Shown here piece by piece: positions 57,684 through 64,000 of a stretch of 64,000 bases of DNA. A program made the translations under genes and the position numbers. The DNA comes from Bacteroidales bacterium. GTDB lineage: Bacteria; Bacteroidota; Bacteroidia; Bacteroidales; WCHB1-69. Position 1 is the first letter of the stretch; every line of letters starts with the position of its first letter. Where the stretch lies: NCBI GenBank assembly GCA_017633255.1, contig JAGBPS010000039.1, forward strand, positions 35,828 through 99,827, given 5' to 3'. Under the pieces are notes generated by a model. That model was not told where the DNA came from and did not search any database. It worked only from the letters and a program-made list of their open reading frames with translations.

Positions 57684-60398
57684 ATGGATCGCCTAATCGA
57701 AAGTTTTTACAACAATTTGATCAATGAGAATCGCTACAGAATGATTCTCGACGGTTTGCAGGTGACGCTAGTCATCACGTTCTGCGCAGCAGTCTTGGGC
57801 ACTATTCTGGGCGGATTGGTGTGCTGGATGCGTATGAGCCGTCGTCCATGGCTGCAGCGCACAGCCAAAGTGTATATCGACATCATGCGCGGCACGCCTG
57901 TGCTGGTGCTCCTCATGCTGATGTATTATGTGGTCATGGCGCCTTTGGATACCGCAGGTATCGTGGTGGCCATCGTCACCTTTGCCCTGAACACGGCTGC
58001 CTATATCAGCGAGATGTTACGCACCGCCATACAAGGTGTTGACCGCGGACAGACCGAGGCCGGCTTGGCCTTGGGTTACACACAGCGGCAGACTTTTTTC
58101 CGGATTGTGTTGCCGCAAGTAGTCAAGTCGGTGATGCCCGTTTATCAGGGAGAGGTGGTGAGCCTGCTGAAGGGCACGAGTATTGTAGGATATATCGCTA
58201 TTGTTGACATGACCAGGGCATCCGACCTGATACGCTCGCGAACATTCGATGCTTTTTTTCCCCTTATTGTGACGGCAATAATATATTTCCTCATGGCGTG
58301 GCTCATCGGGCTGTTACTCACATCACTGGTGAAACGACAGCGCACGAAGTCTATCGTTGCCGCACTGCTGCTGGCCATAGGAGGAACGGTATGCTATGTG
58401 CCGGAACTGTTAATCGCTGAAGAAACGGCTGCTGTGACTGATGTTCCTGACGTGTTCAAGGCTCTCTCCGGAAAGCGAGTCGGTGTCATTATCGGCAGTA
58501 TACAGGACATCGCCGTCACCGATTTGGCTCCCGATGCCGATATTTTACGATTGTCCAATAGCACAGATTTGCTAGCTGCCCTAGAGAATGGCAAAGTGGA
58601 TGTGATTGGTGAAGAAAATCTTTCGGTGACATTCAACAAGGAGATTGCTTCGAAGGTGGACACGGTGAATGCCAAGCTGAAGCCGATGCCCCTTGGAGCC
58701 TGTTTCAGCTTAGACAACACTCAACTGAAGCAGGACTTCGACAGCTTCCTTGCCGATATTCGCCGTGACGGCACCTACCAGGAAATTTTTGACCGGTGGA
58801 AAAATGCCGACGACCCCGCAGCGGTGGAGCTGCCCCAGCAGCGAGGAACGGGGAAGACACTGCGTGTTGCCATCTATCCCGCGTTACCTCCTTTCAGCCT
58901 TATCAGTTCAGGATTCCCCTCAGGTTTAGAAATTGACATACTGACGGAGTGGGCCAACCGTCGCAACTGGAAACTGGAGTATCTTATCATGGATTTTGCC
59001 GCACAGATTCCGGCTGTGCAGACGGGCAAGGCCGACATGGCCATGGGGTCGATCAGCATTACCGAGGAGCGGCAGAAGCAGGTGCTCTTCTCCGATGGAT
59101 ATATGGAGTCGCACATAGTGTTTGCCACGCGGAAAGGGGAAATAGGTTTGTTCACCAATCCGGTGCAGCCATCCACCACCAAGAGTAAGGGAAGACAATG
59201 GCCGTGGGTGGTGGTGGTTCTTGTCCTGATCGGTGGTGGCGTTTGGCTGTTCATTCGCCGCAAGTCCAGCACAAGGAAGTCGTCCTCTTCTCAGCCTCTT
59301 TCTTCCACGGATGACAGTCCTATCATCTGCGTCACCGGCATGAAGAAGAGTTTTGGTGCGCTTGATGTGCTGCGCGACATTAATGTTGATATACGCAAGG
59401 GCGAGGTCATCTCCATCATTGGTCCGTCGGGAACGGGCAAGAGTACTTTCTTGAGATGTCTGAACCTGCTTGAGCAACCCACCAGCGGTAGCATCCTTAT
59501 TAATGGACAGAATATTCTGGCACCCGACGCTGATGTTCCTATGTTGCGTCAGCGCATGGGAATGGTCTTCCAGTCGTTCAACTTGTTCAATGGCAAGTCG
59601 GTGCTCGACAATATTTGCATGGCCCCCATGCAGTTACTAGGCAAGAGCCGGGAGGAGGCTGAGCAACGAGCCCGCGAACTGTTGCAGACGGTGGGACTTG
59701 CCGAACGTGCCGATGCCATGCCCGAACAGCTTTCCGGTGGACAGAAGCAGCGCGTGGCCATTGCTCGCGCGTTGGCGATGGAGCCCGAGATCTTGCTTTT
59801 CGACGAACCGACCTCAGCCCTTGACCCCACAATGGTAAGCGAGGTGTTGGGCGTGATGACACGGTTGGCTCGAGAGGGCATGACGATGATTGTGGTGACC
59901 CATGAGATGCGCTTCGCCCGTCAGGTGAGTAGCCGCGTGCTGTTCTTTGCCGATGGTGTGGTCTATGAGGACGGCACCCCCGACCAACTGTTCGAACATC
60001 CTCAGCGTGAGCGTACCAAGCAGTTCATACAGCAGATACACGAGACTACCTTTGTCATCGAGAGTGAGCATCACGACTACTTTGCCTTGTTGGCGCAGAT
60101 GGAGCAGTTCTGTCAGCACTACAACCTGTCGCGTCAGCGGACAGACAGTGCGCTCCACATTGTCGATGAGACACTCACCATCCTTGGCATAGGTGGAAAA
60201 GCCATCCAGCCTGGCACACGTCTCACACTGTCTTACAAGGAGAAGGACGACTCATTGTTGTTCACCCTCAACTGTCCGCAGGTTATCAACCGCGATCTTT
60301 TCTATGCCGACAGAGATGATGTGTCTCTGACCATCCTGCACCATTACTGCCAGGATATCAGCGTTGAGGGCAACATCGTCCGCATGATTGTTAAGTAA
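57684..60398 (+). CDS. one-chain polar amino-acid ABC transporter: permease, permuted binding domain, ATPase
   Basis: 904 residues. (1) 1-220: His/Glu/Gln-type permease with [20 protein letters not shown]. (2) 225-245: membrane helix. (3) 256-372: a segment matching the second lobe and the last helices of a family 3 solute-binding protein ([16 protein letters not shown] to TYQEIFDRW). (4) 393-486: the segment that is normally first ([46 protein letters not shown]). So the binding domain is circularly permuted. (5) 506-525: a helix ([14 protein letters not shown]). (6) 547-795: GlnQ-like ATPase with [17 protein letters not shown] and [12 protein letters not shown]. (7) 796-904: a tail I do not recognise. 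Transport would need only this protein as a homodimer. Such amino-acid importers are usually three or more genes. Confidence 0.9.
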   Translation: MDRLIESFYNNLINENRYRMILDGLQVTLVITFCAAVLGTILGGLVCWMRMSRRPWLQRTAKVYIDIMRGTPVLVLLMLMYYVVMAPLDTAGIVVAIVTFALNTAAYISEMLRTAIQGVDRGQTEAGLALGYTQRQTFFRIVLPQVVKSVMPVYQGEVVSLLKGTSIVGYIAIVDMTRASDLIRSRTFDAFFPLIVTAIIYFLMAWLIGLLLTSLVKRQRTKSIVAALLLAIGGTVCYVPELLIAEETAAVTDVPDVFKALSGKRVGVIIGSIQDIAVTDLAPDADILRLSNSTDLLAALENGKVDVIGEENLSVTFNKEIASKVDTVNAKLKPMPLGACFSLDNTQLKQDFDSFLADIRRDGTYQEIFDRWKNADDPAAVELPQQRGTGKTLRVAIYPALPPFSLISSGFPSGLEIDILTEWANRRNWKLEYLIMDFAAQIPAVQTGKADMAMGSISITEERQKQVLFSDGYMESHIVFATRKGEIGLFTNPVQPSTTKSKGRQWPWVVVVLVLIGGGVWLFIRRKSSTRKSSSSQPLSSTDDSPIICVTGMKKSFGALDVLRDINVDIRKGEVISIIGPSGTGKSTFLRCLNLLEQPTSGSILINGQNILAPDADVPMLRQRMGMVFQSFNLFNGKSVLDNICMAPMQLLGKSREEAEQRARELLQTVGLAERADAMPEQLSGGQKQRVAIARALAMEPEILLFDEPTSALDPTMVSEVLGVMTRLAREGMTMIVVTHEMRFARQVSSRVLFFADGVVYEDGTPDQLFEHPQRERTKQFIQQIHETTFVIESEHHDYFALLAQMEQFCQHYNLSRQRTDSALHIVDETLTILGIGGKAIQPGTRLTLSYKEKDDSLLFTLNCPQVINRDLFYADRDDVSLTILHHYCQDISVEGNIVRMIVK

Positions 60399-60427
60399 AT
60401 CATTCAATACAAAAATAAAAACCCAAA

Positions 60428-60435
60428 AAAGGAGG
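60428..60435 (+). promoter_or_regulatory. strong Shine-Dalgarno sequence
   Basis: AAAGGAGG, five bases before the ATG of the GNAT gene. No other gene in the window has such a site, and Bacteroidota rarely use them. Confidence 0.8.
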
Positions 60436-60440
60436 ACAAT

Positions 60441-60998
60441 ATGATTCTAAAAAAACTTACACCCAATCATCCTGACATTCCCGCACTTAAAAAATTGTAT
60501 GAGGAAGCATTTCCTGTAAATGAGCGTCCTCTGAGCATAGACAATATACTTGCGTTCATGGATCAGATGCCGTGTGATCTTTTAGGCGTTTATCCAGATG
60601 AGACTCCTGATGAATTTTCCGCATTTTTCTTTGGAGTCAGAGGAGAAGCCAGTGTATATGGGGTTTATTTCGCAACCCGTCCGGACTTGCGTTCAACGGG
60701 TATCGGTGGCAAGGCATTCAAAGCTATCTTGGAATACTACAATGATATGCCGTTCTGGTTCTCATACGAGAGTCCTTTTGAAGAAAGCGACAACGCCGAA
60801 CAGCGGGAGCGCAGACGCAGATTCTATCTGAAGAACGGCTTCTATGAGACCGGATGGTTCACAAAACTGAATGGCACCGAATTTATCATTGCCAGTTCTA
60901 AAAAGGAATTTGACAAGGAGGCGTTCGAAAAATTTATGGGTGCCATGTTTGCCAGCACCACAGGCGCGGCTCTCCCAGAATTATATAGACGCGATTAA
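60441..60998 (+). CDS. GNAT-family N-acetyltransferase
   Basis: 185 residues. The acetyl-CoA site is in TRPDLRSTGIGGKAFKAILE (the R/Q-x-x-G-x-G/A pattern), preceded by the strand FFFGVRGEASVYGVYF and followed by RRRFYLKNGFYETGWF. Length and order fit a stand-alone GNAT enzyme that acetylates a small molecule. Translation starts from a strong Shine-Dalgarno site, unlike the neighbouring genes, which hints at transfer from a Bacillota-like donor. It is 42 bp after the ABC transporter gene and before two amidohydrolases, so one enzyme of the group could add and another remove an acyl group. Substrate unknown. Confidence 0.88.
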   Translation: MILKKLTPNHPDIPALKKLYEEAFPVNERPLSIDNILAFMDQMPCDLLGVYPDETPDEFSAFFFGVRGEASVYGVYFATRPDLRSTGIGGKAFKAILEYYNDMPFWFSYESPFEESDNAEQRERRRRFYLKNGFYETGWFTKLNGTEFIIASSKKEFDKEAFEKFMGAMFASTTGAALPELYRRD

Positions 60999-60999
60999 G

Positions 61000-61063
61000 T
61001 TTTAGGTTTCAGGTTCCCGGTTTCAAGTTTCATGACATACCTGAAACTTGAAACTTGAAACCC
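61000..61063. repeat. inverted word repeat GGTTTCAAGTTTCA / TGAAACTTGAAACC
   Basis: Begins two bases after the GNAT stop. GGTTTCAGGTTCCC and GGTTTCAAGTTTCA pair with CCTGAAACTTGAAACTTG and AAACCC across a short loop; a long hairpin in RNA and a possible terminator. Confidence 0.7.
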
Positions 61064-61113
61064 AATATAATACAAAACGGACAGAAGATATAGTTGAACA
61101 AAAAAAATACATA

Positions 61114-62748
61114 ATGAAACAAACGATAATTCTCGGCAACATCATCACGATGGATGAAAAGAGGCCCTTTGCCAAGGCCGCATTAGTGAAGAACGGCGTA
61201 TTTGCCTATATCGGCAGCGCAGAAGAGGCGAAAAAGCTCGCTGGAGCAGACGCACAGGTTCTGGATTATAGTGACAAATTTATCTATCCTGGCTTTATGG
61301 AGTCCCACTGTCACGGCAGTTTTGCCGGAGAACGTGCTATCGGACAGGCGAACCTGATGGAGGGAGGATTGACCACCGACTACGCAAGGTATCGTAACAT
61401 CATCAAAGCATTCATTGAGAAGAACCCGCAGCGCGATTTCTACGTAGCCGCAGGATGGGTGGAGAATGAGGAATATGTCAGCAAGGCCTATCTCGACGAG
61501 ATCTGCTCCGACAAGCCGCTGCTCATGCAGACAGGCGGCGGACATTCCATGCTGCTCAATAGCAAGGCGATGGAATGGGCAGGTATTGATGCTGCCTACG
61601 CTAAGAAATGGGGCTATGACCTGGTACATGTTGATAAGAATGGCGAACCCGACGGCTACATCTGTGAAGGTCCCGTGTTCGAGGTTGCTCCAAAGCTCCC
61701 CACTACCTTAGAGGATATCAAGGAATATCTGCTCGCTTGGCAGGAGATGGCCCTCAGCAGCGGTTTCACTGCCGTTGGTGATGCTGGTGCGGAAGTTATA
61801 CATCGCGCTGCTCCCCAGGCCTACTGTGAGCTGCAGCAGGAAGGCAAGCTGAAGCTGCGCACATACGCATGGATGTATGTGACTGATAATGCCGACGCAA
61901 AGACAGAGATAGCCCGCATCGCTGCTCAGCGTGCTGAGATGAGCGGTGAATATTTCCATATTATCGGTCCCAAGGCGTTCCTCGATGGCGTGACAGAGGC
62001 ACATACGGGATGGCAGAATCAGGACTATCTGGATCAGCCAGGCTACCACGGCAATGAGCGTTTCAATGATCACGACAAGATGGTAGAGCTGATTGTTGAG
62101 GCCGACAAGGAGGGCATGTCTGTACATGTCCACTCCGAAGGCGGTGGTGCTACCCACTACATGCTGGGCTGTATTGAAGACGCAGAGAAGATTACCGGCA
62201 ACCTTGACCAACGCAACGTGCTGGCTCATCTGCACTTCGTGACCGATGAGGATATCCGCCGTATGGCAGTAACAGGCTCAGTGCCTGCAGTTCCGCCACT
62301 GTGGACAGCTAAGGCTTCTCCTCTTTATGAACAGGAAGTCGCTTATATGGGGCAGAAGTTGGCAGACGAGGCGTATCCCATCAAGTCGTTCTATGATGCA
62401 GGTGCCAATGTGGTGTTCCACTCCGACTATCCCGTTTCACCGATGATGGATATCAAACTCAGCATCTATACGGCTGAAAAACGCAACTATCCTCAGGAGT
62501 TGTCTGGCGGCGCAACCTCTCCACGCAATCTCAAGGAGGCTATCACCCGTGAGCAGTCGCTGCGCGCCATGACGATCAACGTGGCCCGTCAGTTCCATCA
62601 GGAGCACCGCTTAGGTTCTATCGAGTATGGCAAGATTGCGAATATGACGGTGTATGACTGCGATTTCCTCCATGACGACATCGAGAAAGTGGCACAGGCC
62701 AACATCATCGCCACCATCGTAGATGGCGAAGAAGTTTACAAAGCATAG
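61114..62748 (+). CDS. YtcJ-like metal-dependent amidohydrolase
   Basis: About 544 residues. Amidohydrolase fold with H65-x-H67 in GFMESHCHGSFAGE, the YtcJ-type motif LLMQTGGGHSMLLNSKAMEW, the later metal ligands in VHVHSEGGGATHY and NVLAHLHFVTDED, and the catalytic aspartate in FHSDYPVSPM. YtcJ-like enzymes cleave amide or ester bonds of N-acylated or cyclic amino compounds; the exact substrate is unknown for most. The start MKQTIILGNIITMDEKRPFA at 61114 is preferred over an upstream in-frame ATG at 61048 that lies in the word repeat. Followed by a paralogue 46 bp downstream. Confidence 0.9.
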   Translation: MKQTIILGNIITMDEKRPFAKAALVKNGVFAYIGSAEEAKKLAGADAQVLDYSDKFIYPGFMESHCHGSFAGERAIGQANLMEGGLTTDYARYRNIIKAFIEKNPQRDFYVAAGWVENEEYVSKAYLDEICSDKPLLMQTGGGHSMLLNSKAMEWAGIDAAYAKKWGYDLVHVDKNGEPDGYICEGPVFEVAPKLPTTLEDIKEYLLAWQEMALSSGFTAVGDAGAEVIHRAAPQAYCELQQEGKLKLRTYAWMYVTDNADAKTEIARIAAQRAEMSGEYFHIIGPKAFLDGVTEAHTGWQNQDYLDQPGYHGNERFNDHDKMVELIVEADKEGMSVHVHSEGGGATHYMLGCIEDAEKITGNLDQRNVLAHLHFVTDEDIRRMAVTGSVPAVPPLWTAKASPLYEQEVAYMGQKLADEAYPIKSFYDAGANVVFHSDYPVSPMMDIKLSIYTAEKRNYPQELSGGATSPRNLKEAITREQSLRAMTINVARQFHQEHRLGSIEYGKIANMTVYDCDFLHDDIEKVAQANIIATIVDGEEVYKA

Positions 62749-62794
62749 TTACTATAAAAAAACAGCTCAAAAATACTTAAATAGAAGAAGCAAT

Positions 62795-64000
62795 ATGAAA
62801 GCAGACAAAATCATTAAAAACGCAAAAATCTTCACATCGGACAAAAACAATCCGATGGCAACTTCACTTGTGGTGAAAGACGGCAAGTTCATCTATGTGG
62901 GCGATGAGGCCGGACTTTCGGCCTACGAGGGCGACATTATCGACCTGGGCGGCAAATTTATTATGCCCGGCATCATCGACAGCCATGTGCATATAACCAT
63001 TCCCGTAGGTTTTGAGTACGCCCCTATGGGAGAGCGCATTGAGCCAAACGGCAAGCAGGAAGCTCTGGATGTGATGGCGGACTATATCAAGAAGCATCCC
63101 GGCGAGAAGCGTTACAGATTCCTTATGGAGAAAAGGTTCCTCAAAGGTGAGGATATCGTAAAAGAGGAACTTGACGCCATCTGTCCGGATGCCGAGCTAC
63201 AGATTCAGGAAGGGGAAGGACACAGCATCTGGGTAAATTCCAAGATCCTTCAAAGGCACGGCATCACCGACGACACGCCGGATCCTATACCGGGACTGGC
63301 GTATTACGTGCGCAAGGACGGACATGTGACCGGAAATATGTATGAGGGTGCAACAGAAGTCCGTATCATTCTGGACGGCGGGATGGAACTGACCGATGAA
63401 CAGATTGACACGGCGCTTCAGCGTTGGATCGATTTTTCTGTTGAACACGGAGTTACTGCGGTATTCGATGCCGGACTTCCGGGGGATATGCAGTTCCATG
63501 AGAAAGTCTATAAGCGTCTGGTCGAACTGGATAAGCAGGGAAAGTTGCCCGTTTATATTGACGGCAGCCTTGTGGTCAACGCGGAGCGAGATGCAGAGGA
63601 GGGCCTGAAGGAACTGAAGCGCATACAGCGTGAGTATAACACAGAGCACCTCAAGGTCCATACCATGAAGGTTTTCATGGACGGTACTCAGAAGATTCAT
63701 ACCGCCGCCATGGTCACGCCATACGTGGACGTCCATACGACGGGTTCTACCGCTTTCTCTGCGGAGGGAATCGCAAAGGTTTTGAAGGAACTCAACGATG
63801 CCAATCTGGATCTTCACCTTCACACCGTGGGTGAGCGCGCGTCACGCACGGTATTGGATGGCGTTGAGATGGCCAAAAAGGAGATGGGAGATGACTTACA
63901 CGTAAGAGTTACCTGCGCCCATCTTGAAATTGAGTGCGACGATGATCTGGATCGTTTCGCTAAGCTCGGCGTCTTCGCCAACTTTACACCGCATTGGCAC
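62795..64000 (+). CDS. YtcJ-like amidohydrolase, second copy (3' end outside window)
   Basis: 402 codons are visible and the frame is still open at the last base. Start MKADKIIKNAKIFTSDKNN. Metal motif GIIDSHVHITIP with H64-x-H66, the YtcJ motif IQEGEGHSIWVNSKILQRHG and DLHLHTVGERASRTVLD near residue 345 match the preceding gene, of which it is a distant paralogue. Tandem amidohydrolases next to an amino-acid transporter suggest that an imported N-acylated or cyclic compound is opened in two steps or that two related compounds are used. The gene is truncated only by the window, not by mutation. Confidence 0.88.
   Translation, partial: MKADKIIKNAKIFTSDKNNPMATSLVVKDGKFIYVGDEAGLSAYEGDIIDLGGKFIMPGIIDSHVHITIPVGFEYAPMGERIEPNGKQEALDVMADYIKKHPGEKRYRFLMEKRFLKGEDIVKEELDAICPDAELQIQEGEGHSIWVNSKILQRHGITDDTPDPIPGLAYYVRKDGHVTGNMYEGATEVRIILDGGMELTDEQIDTALQRWIDFSVEHGVTAVFDAGLPGDMQFHEKVYKRLVELDKQGKLPVYIDGSLVVNAERDAEEGLKELKRIQREYNTEHLKVHTMKVFMDGTQKIHTAAMVTPYVDVHTTGSTAFSAEGIAKVLKELNDANLDLHLHTVGERASRTVLDGVEMAKKEMGDDLHVRVTCAHLEIECDDDLDRFAKLGVFANFTPHWH

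Noticed and set aside
61048..61113. Longer start of the first amidohydrolase
   Set aside because: The added part is encoded by the word repeat and precedes the normal N-terminal strand MKQTIILGN.

Overview
The window looks like chromosomal DNA of a member of the Bacteroidota, most likely an uncultured or little-studied Bacteroidales. The reasons are: SprA and GldA homologues, type IX secretion system (T9SS) cargo with both kinds of C-terminal sorting domain, a Rho factor with a long low-complexity N-terminal insert, B12-dependent ribonucleotide reductase and methylmalonyl-CoA mutase, an almost complete lack of Shine-Dalgarno sequences, and repeated matches to the Bacteroidota -7 promoter element TAnnTTTG upstream of genes. 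No rRNA, CRISPR array, IS element, phage or plasmid gene was seen. Species cannot be named from the sequence alone.

Layout. 1-10.8 kb: 3' part of sprA, alaS and a dihydroorotase. 10.9-19.3 kb: a PadR regulator and PspC-domain protein followed by a MacAB/TolC-type tripartite exporter (ATPase, two permeases, adaptor, outer-membrane channel), then a GldA-like ATPase. 19.4-23.4 kb: rho (-) and a secreted lysyl-endopeptidase-like T9SS protease (+). 23.5-31.5 kb, all minus strand: sufS, a small membrane protein, tilS, nrdJ, an orphan beta-class DNA methyltransferase and, upstream of it, a membrane-bound LytTR regulator. 31.7-37.6 kb: acyl-CoA synthetase, methylmalonyl-CoA mutase, a FemAB/GNAT-like protein and upp. 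37.8 kb: tRNA-Phe. 38.2-47.6 kb: three tandem paralogous secreted giants (CUB-like, P-domain-like, PKD, gliding-motility C-terminal domain) with a small secreted protein between the first two. 47.7-53.9 kb: a tiny Cys-rich putative lipoprotein, a MauE/DoxX-thioredoxin fusion, a double-ATPase oligopeptide-type ABC protein, and a surface-type protein with a beta-propeller and an Omp85-like barrel. 54-64 kb: an MscS-type channel, a membrane cupin, a very unusual one-chain amino-acid ABC transporter, a GNAT acetyltransferase and two tandem YtcJ-like amidohydrolases (the last cut by the window end).

How it fits together. SprA is the T9SS outer-membrane translocon; the protease at 21.4 kb and the three giants at 38-47 kb carry the sorting domains that this machinery recognises, so the window holds both the secretion channel and four likely clients. 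Two of the client promoter regions share an ECF-sigma-like promoter with identical spacing. The 54-64 kb genes read in one direction with short gaps and look like an uptake-and-hydrolysis module for a small amino-acid-like or acylated compound.

Most interesting signals: (1) the 904-residue ABC protein at 57.7-60.4 kb, in which permease, a circularly permuted substrate-binding domain, a second membrane anchor, the ATPase and an unrecognised tail are one polypeptide; (2) an array of TTTCRCCCC boxes at 20-21 bp spacing next to the promoter of the LytTR regulator / orphan methyltransferase pair; (3) the shared ECF-like promoter in front of T9SS clients; (4) families of degenerate 'word' repeats that start directly after stop codons and often refold on themselves.
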